A program made the position numbers and the translations under genes. Shown here one piece after another: positions 7,976 to 16,220 of a stretch of 64,000 bases of DNA. How positions within the stretch are numbered: position 1 is the stretch's first letter; the number at the start of each line of letters is the position of its first letter. The notes under the pieces are model-generated. The model ran no database searches. It worked only from the letters and a program-made list of their open reading frames with translations, and had not been told where the DNA came from. The DNA comes from UBA8231 sp036011085 (GTDB lineage Bacteria > Latescibacterota > UBA2968 > UBA8231): contig DASCMS010000129.1 in the NCBI GenBank assembly GCA_036011085.1, positions 44,388 to 108,387 on the forward strand, given 5' to 3'.

Positions 7976-9501
7976 CACAGATTCTCGTTCGTCCACACTG
8001 TGGGCTGCAATCCGGGTATGTCGGCGTCGGCGGGGAAATAGGGCCGGGGCATCCGCTGCAGCGGGTGGTGACGGATCGTGGCCGGTGTGGGCCCCGGCGT
8101 GTCGAGGGTGAACACGCCCCGGGCGACATCATCGTACACGTTGTGGAAGTTCATCGGGTTCTTGGCGACGATGAACTTCGTCTGCCGTGGGTCGATGCCG
8201 ACGGCCTGCCACTGTTCATCGGCCCAATCGTAGGTGGCATGGCTGGTGACGAGCACACGCACCGCTGCCAGGCGCAACACCGCGGTGGGTCCCATCTCCC
8301 CGACAACACCGTCCCAGATGCCCCCCTGGTAACGGAAGCGGCCATCGTGCACGGACTCGACCCGGCCCTGGATTTCGATCGGAGTCCCCCACTGCGGGTC
8401 GAGGGTGTGACCCAGCCTTGTCCGCAGGAGCGTTCCCACACCGGCGGCGTGGGCGGCGGCGGCGGCGGCGGGGTCGACGATGGGAACGAGGCTGTCGGGA
8501 GGATCATCGAGGGCGAGCAGAGACCGCAAGGCGGCGGCGCTGTCACAGGAGGCGCCGCCACCGGCACAATCGGCGGCCTCTACCAGGATCACCGGTCCGC
8601 CGTCGATGGCCAGACCCCGGGTGATAGCCTCTGCGGGTGACATGGTATCGGCTTCGAGGTCGTGCCTCGCCGACCAGTATCGCTCGGCCGTGTCCACGGC
8701 CAGGCGGCGGGCACGGGGGGCGTCGGCATCGGTGATGAACAGGCCGCCTCCCCCCAGGTCAGGCTGGTCGAGGTACGGGTGCACGAGGAAAAGGCTCGCA
8801 GAGAGCAGGCCATGGTGGCCCTCCCGGGCTTTCGCGTCACGCATCATGCGGGCAAAGGCGCCATCGCCGTCGGTGGAGCCGTTCAACCCGCCAACGATGA
8901 CCGGCACCTTGGCCAGGGCCATGGTCGGCCGACAGTTGCCGGCAACGGCATCGAGCAGCAGGCGGGCACCGCGTTCGCCGGTGGTCTGGGCATCCCGATG
9001 GGGGTAGGTCTCCCAGGCGACGAGGCCGTGGGCGTTTTCGACCATGGCGCGGGTGACATGGGCGTGCAGATCGAGGGTGGCCACCACCGGGACCTCGCGG
9101 CCGACGAGATGCCGAACCGCGCCGATGAGATCCCCCTCGGGATCGTCGACGCCGTCGGCGACGGCCGCGCCGTGCAGCGGCAGGAGCACGCCGTCCACGG
9201 GCATTGCCGCCCGCAGTCGGTCGAGCAGCTCGCGGCGCAGAAGCTGGTAGCAGTCGTCCGTGATACAGCCTCCCGGACAGGTGCTGGCCGACAGCAGCGG
9301 CGCCACGTCGGCACCCGCCTGCGCCAGAACACTCAGCGCCCCTCCGACCACGCCGCTGTCGATGGTGAGCACGTCCTCGCCGAAGCGGAGCTCGTAGCGC
9401 TCGAACCAGTCCAGATCGATGGGTGAACCACCGAACTGGTTGCACTCGGTCAACAGCGAGCCGATGGCGACGCGTGCGCCCATGTTGTGGCGGACCGGCA
9501 T
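7972..9501 (-). CDS. M81 family metallopeptidase (MlrC-like)
   Basis: MlrC-type protein, named after the microcystin-degradation peptidase; most environmental homologues have unknown small amide substrates. Visible blocks: VAIGSLLTECNQFG at the N-terminus (family: IA-G-x-HE-TN-F), STCPGGCITDDCY, DLHAHVTRAMVENAHGLVAW and YPHRDAQTTG with zinc-type Asp/His residues, and a C-terminal MlrC domain ending VAKNPMNFHNVYDDVARG. The product is 509 aa from ATG 9501, 4 nt after the previous stop; ATG 9483 (MGARVAIGS) is an equally good alternative because family members start close to this strand. Neither has a strong ribosome site. It couples to the following oxidoreductase by a GTGA overlap. Confidence 0.88.
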   Translation of the reverse strand: MPVRHNMGARVAIGSLLTECNQFGGSPIDLDWFERYELRFGEDVLTIDSGVVGGALSVLAQAGADVAPLLSASTCPGGCITDDCYQLLRRELLDRLRAAMPVDGVLLPLHGAAVADGVDDPEGDLIGAVRHLVGREVPVVATLDLHAHVTRAMVENAHGLVAWETYPHRDAQTTGERGARLLLDAVAGNCRPTMALAKVPVIVGGLNGSTDGDGAFARMMRDAKAREGHHGLLSASLFLVHPYLDQPDLGGGGLFITDADAPRARRLAVDTAERYWSARHDLEADTMSPAEAITRGLAIDGGPVILVEAADCAGGGASCDSAAALRSLLALDDPPDSLVPIVDPAAAAAAHAAGVGTLLRTRLGHTLDPQWGTPIEIQGRVESVHDGRFRYQGGIWDGVVGEMGPTAVLRLAAVRVLVTSHATYDWADEQWQAVGIDPRQTKFIVAKNPMNFHNVYDDVARGVFTLDTPGPTPATIRHHPLQRMPRPYFPADADIPGLQPTVWTNENLW

Positions 9502-9505
9502 CCGG

Positions 9506-10495
9506 TCAAGCCGCTGGGTGTGACAGCTTCTCGGCCACTTGAACCAGGGCCTGCATGAAGCCGACACAGTGAGCCCGACCCCGGTGGTGCCAGGGGGAAT
9601 CGCCCACGGTGGCCGGTACGTGATCGGGGATCATGAAACCATCAAAGCCCAGTTCGTGCAGCCGTCGCACGACGGCGAGCGTGTCGACCTGACCCTCGTC
9701 GATGAAGCACTCGTGGAAGCAATCGGCCGTGCCTTTCACATCACGGAAGTGGATGTAGATCACCTTGCCATCCGGGACGAAGTAATCGAATCCCTTCATC
9801 ACGTTTTCGTGACCCCCCATCTCCGACCAGCAGCCCATGCAGAAGTCGAGGCCGTGGTTTGGCGAGTCGTATTTGTCCATGGCGCGGCGGAAGCCATCGA
9901 AGCTGCCGAAGATGCGGGCTACACCACCCAGCGTCGGCACCGGCGGATCATCGGGGTGCAGGGCGAGGCGGACGCCGGATTCCTCGGCCACGGGCAGGAT
10001 GCGGTCGAGATACCAGCAGTAGTTGTCCCACATCTGATCTGCCGAGTACTCGCGGTCGAAGGACAGGGGTGCATCGCCGTGTTCGGCCTCGTTGAAGCGT
10101 GTTGCCCGGGCACCGCCGCGCAGGACCTGAGGATCCTGTGTGCGCCACACCGAAGCGGGGATCCAGTGATACCCGAGGATGGGAATCCCCACCTTTCCCA
10201 TGTTGCGCACAGTAGCCACCATGTTGTCGAGCTGCTGCTCCCGACCTTCCCGGCCGAGCATGATGTCGAGATAGAACGGGATGGGCACATTCTCCAGCGC
10301 CATCAACCGCAGATCAAAGGCGTCGGCCCTGGCCTTGAGGGCCGCCAGATCGTCCACCTGCCAGAGGCCGGCATCGACGGGCAGGCTCGGCGTGTTCATC
10401 AGGAAGTCGTCGCAGCCCATCTGTTTGATGAACTGGCACATCTCGTCGGTGAGTTCGTGGAACTGGCCAAGGCCGACGCGCATGGGCAGAGACAT
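9506..10495 (-). CDS. Mannonate dehydratase-like (UxuA-type) TIM-barrel protein
   Basis: TIM-barrel fold of the xylose isomerase-like superfamily with UxuA hallmarks: LALHPDDPPVPTLGGVARIF, LDFCMGCWSEMGG and YIHFRDVKG, which carry metal ligands (His, Cys, His, Asp) in mannonate dehydratases. These enzymes convert D-mannonate to 2-keto-3-deoxygluconate. The product is 329 aa, slightly shorter than typical UxuA. The start ATG at 10495 has GGAG at 8-nt spacing. First gene of a minus-strand string (this gene, M81 peptidase, two oxidoreductases). In uncultured bacteria many such homologues stand beside Gfo/Idh/MocA genes, so the substrate could be another aldonic acid. Confidence 0.82.
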   Translation of the reverse strand: MSLPMRVGLGQFHELTDEMCQFIKQMGCDDFLMNTPSLPVDAGLWQVDDLAALKARADAFDLRLMALENVPIPFYLDIMLGREGREQQLDNMVATVRNMGKVGIPILGYHWIPASVWRTQDPQVLRGGARATRFNEAEHGDAPLSFDREYSADQMWDNYCWYLDRILPVAEESGVRLALHPDDPPVPTLGGVARIFGSFDGFRRAMDKYDSPNHGLDFCMGCWSEMGGHENVMKGFDYFVPDGKVIYIHFRDVKGTADCFHECFIDEGQVDTLAVVRRLHELGFDGFMIPDHVPATVGDSPWHHRGRAHCVGFMQALVQVAEKLSHPAA

Positions 10496-10578
10496 GATTG
10501 ACACTCCGGATCGAGTCGGACAGTTTCGCGGAGGCAACAATGTCCCCAAAGCAAACCTGAGGGTCAAGCAAGAGGCCG

Positions 10579-11706
10579 ATGATGACAGCACTGGCAGAGA
10601 GCGGCGTACGACTCAGCAGCCACGTCACAGTGTACCGCGATCCCCAGTACTACTGCGGCCCCGGTCCGGCGGCCATCTGTGATCCGGACACGGGTCGTCT
10701 CACCGTCGCCTTCCGCCGGGTACCTTCCTGGCTCGACGAGGGTTTGTCCGGCCACTGGCACCCGTCCACCGAATCGTGTCTGGTCCACTCGGACGATGGC
10801 GGCGCCACGTGGACCTCGCCTCAGATCTTTCTCGCCGGTGCCCAGTGCCCGAATCTGCGGCGCCTCGAAGACGGTACCCTCCTCCACCACACACATCGCT
10901 TCGAGCTGGTGAACGAGTCGATTTTCGCCGCCACCGTCGCCCGGCGTCCCGCTGGTGTCGGGGGGTTCCGCGAGGGCAACTGGCCTGGTGTGCAACGGGG
11001 TGCCGGCGTCTGGCGCTCGCAGGACGACGGCATCACCTGGGGAGATCCCGCGTGGCTGAAAGGGGCTCCGGGAGTAGACCCACTGCACTCGAAACTGGCA
11101 CCGGCCCTGGCGGTGCGCGGCAACCTGCTGGAGACGGCTTCCGGCACGCTGCTCGTGTCGGCATATTGCTTCGGCCAGGCCCACACCAGCCATCTGTTCG
11201 CCTCCGTCGACGGCGGACGCAACTGGTCGTGGCGTGCCGTCATCGCCGACGACACCAACGAGACCTACCTGTACCAGACGGACGCCGGAGACATCGTCGC
11301 CTTTCTGCGGCGGCACAGCGTTGCCGATGTGCTGGCCACGTGTCGATCGACGGACGAGGGGCTCAACTGGAGTGTGACCGAACCGGTCTGTCGCGGCTTT
11401 CCCGCGTGTGCCGCGAGGCTGCCATCGGGGCGGGTGCTGCTGGCCTACGGCTTTCGCTTCGACGAGGGCTACGGCGTGCGCGCCCGGGTGCTGGGTGTCG
11501 ACGGGACCGCAGCGTCAGCCGGTAACGAGCTGGTGCTGCGCGACGACGGTGCGGTCAGCGACCTGGGATACCCCGACGCTGTCACCTTTCCGGACGGGCG
11601 CGTCTTAGTCGTGTTCTACCACAACAGCCGTGAGGATGTGGCGGCGAGACGGGACCCGGCTCAGGCGCCTCGCTTCATAAGCGGCTGTATACTGTCTGAG
11701 TCATAG
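10579..11706 (+). CDS. Sialidase-fold (BNR/Asp-box) protein
   Basis: 375-aa beta-propeller protein with at least four Asp-box motifs: SDDGGATWTS, SQDDGITWGD, SVDGGRNWSW and STDEGLNWSV. An N-terminal FRR (VAFRRVPSW) may match an arginine of the sialidase triad. No signal peptide is visible, so a cytoplasmic or non-hydrolytic role is possible. Starts at ATG 10579 or the adjacent ATG 10582 behind AGAGG (10571-10575). It is divergent from the mannonate dehydratase-like gene across 83 nt and convergent with the small membrane protein gene at 11736. The exact sugar is unknown; exo-alpha-sialidase is only the superfamily name. Confidence 0.8.
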   Translation: MMTALAESGVRLSSHVTVYRDPQYYCGPGPAAICDPDTGRLTVAFRRVPSWLDEGLSGHWHPSTESCLVHSDDGGATWTSPQIFLAGAQCPNLRRLEDGTLLHHTHRFELVNESIFAATVARRPAGVGGFREGNWPGVQRGAGVWRSQDDGITWGDPAWLKGAPGVDPLHSKLAPALAVRGNLLETASGTLLVSAYCFGQAHTSHLFASVDGGRNWSWRAVIADDTNETYLYQTDAGDIVAFLRRHSVADVLATCRSTDEGLNWSVTEPVCRGFPACAARLPSGRVLLAYGFRFDEGYGVRARVLGVDGTAASAGNELVLRDDGAVSDLGYPDAVTFPDGRVLVVFYHNSREDVAARRDPAQAPRFISGCILSES

Positions 11707-11735
11707 AGGAACCGGACTCCGGAGCGTCTCAAAAA

Positions 11736-12005
11736 TCAGCGGGCAGCGAGGCGTGGCCACACCAGCAGCAACAGGCTGACGACAGTGCCTCCCCAGGCGG
11801 CCCAGCGCAGGACCCGATGGACGGCAACACCGGCCACCGACCATTCGGGGGACCACAGGCGCACGGCGAAGACGGCCACCAGAAGCAAGAATGTGATCGT
11901 GGCGATGCCGTGCCGCAGTTGCCTGCCGCGCCACGTCATCCGGCCGAAGATGGCCAGGTGGACGGCGAAAAGACCCAGCAGGGCCACGTCCCCCCACTCA
12001 GGCAC
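11736..12005 (-). CDS. Small membrane protein, unknown function
   Basis: 89 aa with three hydrophobic helices (VALLGLFAVHLAIFG, IATITFLLLVAVFAV, WAAWGGTVVSLLLLVW), which marks this frame as coding. GTG start at 12005 lies 9 nt after the stop of the enolase-superfamily gene, so it is the last gene of that string. No family recognised. Confidence 0.65.
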   Translation of the reverse strand: MPEWGDVALLGLFAVHLAIFGRMTWRGRQLRHGIATITFLLLVAVFAVRLWSPEWSVAGVAVHRVLRWAAWGGTVVSLLLLVWPRLAAR

Positions 12006-12014
12006 CGATGTGTC

Positions 12015-13247
12015 TCACCTCTCCAGGACGAGCCCGTCGCGCTCGAGGCGTTCGAACATGTGGCGCCACGCCTCCGTGCCGTCGTCGTCCCAGTAGTCGG
12101 TCGTCACCGGGCTGTTGTACGAGAAGGTGTGTTCGCGCCGCCCATCGGGTCGCACCATGAACAGTGACTCCGCCGGGTCGTGAAGATTGTACATGCGAGT
12201 GCCGTTGGTGTAGGTGGAGCGTACGATCCACTTCGGCTGTGGTTCAGGCTGGCGGTCCAGGGCCAGTGCCAGGGCATCCCGGTCCAGTGTCAGACCCAGA
12301 CCCGGGCCGTCCGGAACCCTGTAGAACCCGTTGACCGGCTCGCAGCGCTCGGTTACCACATCCCCTTCGCGGGTCTCGGTGTCGTTGATCATGTGAAACG
12401 TGGCCGAAGGGAAGGCCGCCATCATGTGGGCCGCCATGGCGCGGGTGATCTGGCCGCCCACGTTCTGCAGCATGAAAGGTGCGTCGATGGCGTCGAACAG
12501 ACCCGCCCGTCGTGTCGCCTCGCCGATCGTATAATGCCCGAGCATGTAGGCGTCGGCCGGTCGGCGGAAGACCTCGTAGGTGGCGCGGGTGCCGAAGTGG
12601 TGGAGGACGATGGGTATGTGGGTCCGCTGCCGCAGTTCCACATACCCCTCGACGTCTTCCCCGGGCAGGGGATCCTCAAAACAGCCGCAGATCGGAAAGC
12701 GCGACAGCTCTGCCAGCAACTGTGGCATGTGGTCGTCGGTGCCGTGCATGGTGAAGTCGTAGTGCAGGCGGAACCCGGCCGGCGCCACCCGGGCCATCGC
12801 TTCGGTCTGATCCAGGACGTTCTCGAAGGGCGACAGGTGAAACTTCAGCCAGGTGAAACCCATGGCGGCGTACCGGCGTACGGCTTCGGCCATGTGTTCG
12901 GGATGAGTCGACACCGTCCAGGAGCCGATGGGAACCCAAGCGCGCTGACGGGGACCGAACAATTGCCACACCGGCACCCCGGCGGCCTTGCCCATCAGGT
13001 CGTACATGGCCGTGCCCAGGCCGAGGGAGGTCTCGTCACCGATCCAGTCGAAAGGGTTGGTGCCGATGTAGCGTTCCACCAGCTCCGGTTGAGCGGCGTG
13101 GTATTCCCCCAGACCGGTCAGTCCGGTGTCGGTGTGGGCCACGTAGAGGACCCGTTTCTGCGGCCCGTAGTAGTGCATGAGAGGCGAACGGATCCAGTCG
13201 ACGTACTCCGTCCAGTATTCGTGCACCTCGATGTCGGTGACCTTCAT
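12015..13247 (-). CDS. Enolase-superfamily (mandelate racemase/muconate lactonizing-like) protein, atypical
   Basis: 410 aa with the capping domain and barrel of the mandelate racemase group. LHYDFTMHG and CFEDPL give the first two metal-ligand positions (Asp, Glu). Where the third acidic ligand is expected (usually P-I-x-x-x-E/D) the sequence is IPIVLHHFGTRA, with no acid. The Lys region reads WLKFHLSPF instead of KxK. Start ATG 13247 has GGAGG at 8-nt spacing. It follows the PQQ-like membrane protein gene by 13 nt. Activity may be dehydratase- or racemase-like but the altered sites make it uncertain. Confidence 0.82.
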   Translation of the reverse strand: MKVTDIEVHEYWTEYVDWIRSPLMHYYGPQKRVLYVAHTDTGLTGLGEYHAAQPELVERYIGTNPFDWIGDETSLGLGTAMYDLMGKAAGVPVWQLFGPRQRAWVPIGSWTVSTHPEHMAEAVRRYAAMGFTWLKFHLSPFENVLDQTEAMARVAPAGFRLHYDFTMHGTDDHMPQLLAELSRFPICGCFEDPLPGEDVEGYVELRQRTHIPIVLHHFGTRATYEVFRRPADAYMLGHYTIGEATRRAGLFDAIDAPFMLQNVGGQITRAMAAHMMAAFPSATFHMINDTETREGDVVTERCEPVNGFYRVPDGPGLGLTLDRDALALALDRQPEPQPKWIVRSTYTNGTRMYNLHDPAESLFMVRPDGRREHTFSYNSPVTTDYWDDDGTEAWRHMFERLERDGLVLER

Positions 13248-13260
13248 GACGAACTCCTCC

Positions 13261-14775
13261 CTACAAATCGTCCAACTCAGGCAGCTCCCACAGGGCCGCC
13301 TCGCCAGTGCCCCGTGTCAGCACCCAGGGCAGGTGTACCGTCGGTAGCGCCCATCCGCGCCGCGTGTCAACCGCCTGGAAGCGCAACAGCTGGCGGAACT
13401 GCGCCGAATCACAGGCGACGACGGCGATGTCGCCGTCCTCCGACTGCACGAGCAGATGGCGCCCCGCCCGGCGCAGCCGACCATGGCCATAGCGAGCGCC
13501 CTGCCAGCGACGGAAGCCCGTGGTGGCATCGAGGCAGACTAGGCGCCCGTCGTCGAGACCGTAGAGAAAGCCATCGACCTGGACGACGGCGGACAATGTG
13601 GGGCGCAGATGCAGCGCGCGCCACAACAGCGCCGCAATCATCCCCCCGGCGCCGACGTGGGCCTGCACATCGATCACCCGCACTCCGCCTCGACCGCCGC
13701 CGAAAAGGAGGCTACCGTCCTGGAGATGCTCAAAGGCGGGCAGAACACCATCCGATTCCGGCCAGGAGGTGCGCCAGAGTGTCATCCCCGTGGGGGTGAG
13801 GTGGCCGCTGGCCCCATCGACGCCGGACAGGATGAGCTGTCGTACTCCGGCCACGGTAGCCAGGATTGGCACACCACCACCGGCCTCGACCTGCCAGCGG
13901 GGTTCGCCGGAACGTCTGTCGAAGGCGCTCAGCGGTACGCCCTGCTGACCCGGGGCACCGGCCACGATGACGAGGTCGTCGACGATGACCGGCGAGGCCC
14001 ACAGTCCCCACGTCGCTGCCCTGGCACCGATGCGCCGGCGCCACACGAGGCGGCCACCGTCGCCGCCGGCCAGACAGCGCAACCATCCCGAGGCGCCGAG
14101 AGCGTAGACCAGGCCGCCGTCGACGACGGGTGTGGACCGCGGTCCGACGCCGGCCCGCAGCGTGGCGAAGCGAGCCGAATCGGCATAGACCCAGATCTCG
14201 CTGCCGGTGCGCAGGTCATAGGCGACGATACACTCGTACGACCGGCGCTGCTCCTGGGTGATGGCCACCGTTGCGGCCTCACCCCCGGCCAGGGCGAACC
14301 CGGCGAATCCGGCACCCACCTCCTGCCGCCAGTGGCGTCGTGGCTGTTGAAGGTCGGCAGATTGCTCCGGCCAGCGGCTGCTCCGGGAGCGCTGGCCGGA
14401 CCAGATGTCGAGACGCCCTCCGGGCAGCTGGGCGCCGGCTTCAGGGGTGCCCCGCCAGGCGATCAGGGGCACTCCGTCCATCGTCATGCCGCGCAGCTCG
14501 ACGCCGAGAGCGAAGACGGCAATGGTACCCAGCAGACCGCCCCCACCGGCGAGTCGCAAACCGGTCGCCAGACCGGATGCCAGCAGCAACCAGAGGACGA
14601 GGCCGATACCACCCACTCCGTACACCAGAAGGCTGGCCAGTACGCGATCACGCCGCAGGACGGTCTCGCTGAACGTGCCAGACCAGATGATCAGCAGGGC
14701 GGCACCGGCGAGCAGAACCCCTGCCGCCAGCCAGCGCCAGCGTGGCCCTGGAAGGCTGGCTGAAGGCTGGATCAG
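13261..14775 (-). CDS. Membrane-anchored PQQ-type beta-propeller protein (start uncertain)
   Basis: The C-terminal 380 residues form a PQQ/YncE-like propeller with repeats such as AYDLRTGSEIWVY, LVYALGASGWLRCL, AFDRRSGEPRWQV and LVCLDATTGFRRW. The N-terminus is hydrophobic. The first canonical start is GTG 14625, but it falls inside a transmembrane helix (LLVYGVGGIGLVLWLLLA). The frame is open for 50 further codons and encodes another helix (WLAAGVLLAGAALLIIW) with no ATG, GTG or TTG. A CTG at 14775 overlaps the trkH TGA as CTGA and has GGAAA just upstream, so it is proposed as the start. No haem or metal ligands seen; role unknown, perhaps scaffold or sensor next to potassium uptake. Confidence 0.7.
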   Translation of the reverse strand: MIQPSASLPGPRWRWLAAGVLLAGAALLIIWSGTFSETVLRRDRVLASLLVYGVGGIGLVLWLLLASGLATGLRLAGGGGLLGTIAVFALGVELRGMTMDGVPLIAWRGTPEAGAQLPGGRLDIWSGQRSRSSRWPEQSADLQQPRRHWRQEVGAGFAGFALAGGEAATVAITQEQRRSYECIVAYDLRTGSEIWVYADSARFATLRAGVGPRSTPVVDGGLVYALGASGWLRCLAGGDGGRLVWRRRIGARAATWGLWASPVIVDDLVIVAGAPGQQGVPLSAFDRRSGEPRWQVEAGGGVPILATVAGVRQLILSGVDGASGHLTPTGMTLWRTSWPESDGVLPAFEHLQDGSLLFGGGRGGVRVIDVQAHVGAGGMIAALLWRALHLRPTLSAVVQVDGFLYGLDDGRLVCLDATTGFRRWQGARYGHGRLRRAGRHLLVQSEDGDIAVVACDSAQFRQLLRFQAVDTRRGWALPTVHLPWVLTRGTGEAALWELPELDDL

Positions 14776-16220
14776 CGTTTCCAGGTCGACGGGGCCAGCA
14801 GGACGATGACGGTGTAGATCTCAAGACGGCCCATCAGCATGAGCAGGGACAGCACCCACTTCCCGGCAGTGGGAACGGCGCTGTAGTTGTCCGTGGGTCC
14901 CACGGCACCCAGACCGGGGCCGACGTTGCCAAGGGTGGCGGCCACGGCGCCGAAGGAGGTGGGCATATCCATGCCCAGTTCGGACATGACGAAAACGCCG
15001 ACGGCGAAGCTGAAGATGAAGAGGACGAAGAAGCCGAGTACGTTGGCGACGATGTCCCGGTCTACGGCCTTACCTGACAGCCGCACCGGAACGACGGCCC
15101 GCGGATGTACGAGCCGGGTGATCTCGCGGAAGACGAACTTCACCAGCAGGTGGATGCGCATGACTTTGATGCCCCCACCGGTGGATCCGGCGCAGCCACC
15201 GATGAACATCAACGAGAACAGAACGAACTGGGCCGTAAAGGACCACAGCTCATAGTCGGCGGTACCGAAGCCGCTGGTGGTGATGATGGAAACGACCTGA
15301 AACAGGGTCTTGCGAAAGGCCTCCTCGTAGCCGGGATACATGCCGTCGCGGAATGTCGACGAGGCGGCGATGAGGACGAAGGCGATGCCGATGAGCGATA
15401 GAAAAAAGAGGAATTCTCGATTGCGTCCGTAGACTCCCCAGCGACCACGCAGGGCGTGGAAGTGGAGTGAGAAGTTGGCCCCCGCTACCAGCATGAAGAA
15501 GATGATGACATACTCGATGTAGGCCGAGTCGAAGGCGGACACGGAGGCGTTGCGCGTCGAGAAGCCACCCGTGGCCATGGTGCCGAAGGTGTGGCACAAG
15601 GCATCGAACAGGTCCATGCCACCGAACAGGAGAAGGATCGTCTCGGCCAGGGTGAGGGCAAGGTAGACGGCCCACAGAATCTTTGCCGTCTCGGTGATCC
15701 GCGGTGTCAGCTTGTCGACCACGGGTCCGGGGATCTCGGCCTTGAACAGCTGCATGCCGCCGACGCCGAGAAAGGGCAGGATGGCCAGCGACAGCACGAT
15801 GATACCCATGCCGCCGATCCAGTGATTGAGAGAGCGCCAGAACAAGGCACCTCGTGGCAGCGCTTCGATGTCGGAGAGAATGCTGGCGCCCGTCGTCGAC
15901 AACCCTGACATGGTCTCGAAGAAGGCGTCGGTGTAGGATGGGATGGCGCCGGAGAGTACGAAGGGCAGGGCCCCGAAGGCGGACAGTGACAGCCAGGAGA
16001 AGGTGACGACAGCGAAGCCCTCCTTCGGCAGCAGGTCACGATCGATGCGGGTGAACCGATAGGCGACACCACCGACGACGAACGTGATGGCCGCTGACAG
16101 CAGGAAGGCGGTGTGGTCGCCGGAGGCGTAGTAGAAGCAGAACGGCAGGGGCAGCAGCATCGTCATGGCCTGAAACATCAGCAACAGGCCCAGGATGTGG
16201 ATGACCTTACCCAGGTGCAT
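14772..16220 (-). CDS. trkH: Trk potassium uptake protein, membrane subunit
   Basis: 482-aa TrkH/KtrB-type K+ channel subunit with four pore-loop repeats carrying selectivity-filter-like glycines: GLSTTGASI, GTMATGGFST, IITTSGFGT and ATLGNVGPG. Multiple membrane helices fit the M1-P-M2 repeats. ATG 16220 follows the trkA stop directly (TAG-ATG, no gap), so the two are co-translated. Its partner TrkA binds nucleotides and gates the channel. With the ClC gene divergent next to trkA, this region looks like an ion and osmotic homeostasis block. Confidence 0.95.
   Translation of the reverse strand: MHLGKVIHILGLLLMFQAMTMLLPLPFCFYYASGDHTAFLLSAAITFVVGGVAYRFTRIDRDLLPKEGFAVVTFSWLSLSAFGALPFVLSGAIPSYTDAFFETMSGLSTTGASILSDIEALPRGALFWRSLNHWIGGMGIIVLSLAILPFLGVGGMQLFKAEIPGPVVDKLTPRITETAKILWAVYLALTLAETILLLFGGMDLFDALCHTFGTMATGGFSTRNASVSAFDSAYIEYVIIFFMLVAGANFSLHFHALRGRWGVYGRNREFLFFLSLIGIAFVLIAASSTFRDGMYPGYEEAFRKTLFQVVSIITTSGFGTADYELWSFTAQFVLFSLMFIGGCAGSTGGGIKVMRIHLLVKFVFREITRLVHPRAVVPVRLSGKAVDRDIVANVLGFFVLFIFSFAVGVFVMSELGMDMPTSFGAVAATLGNVGPGLGAVGPTDNYSAVPTAGKWVLSLLMLMGRLEIYTVIVLLAPSTWKR

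Noticed and set aside
11707..11735. CCGGA-C-TCCGG hairpin as a terminator between convergent genes
   Set aside because: The stem is short, the loop is one base and no T-run follows in either direction.
12180..13799. 539-codon plus-strand frame
   Set aside because: Antisense to the enolase-superfamily and propeller genes, low-complexity His/Gly/Val-rich sequence.
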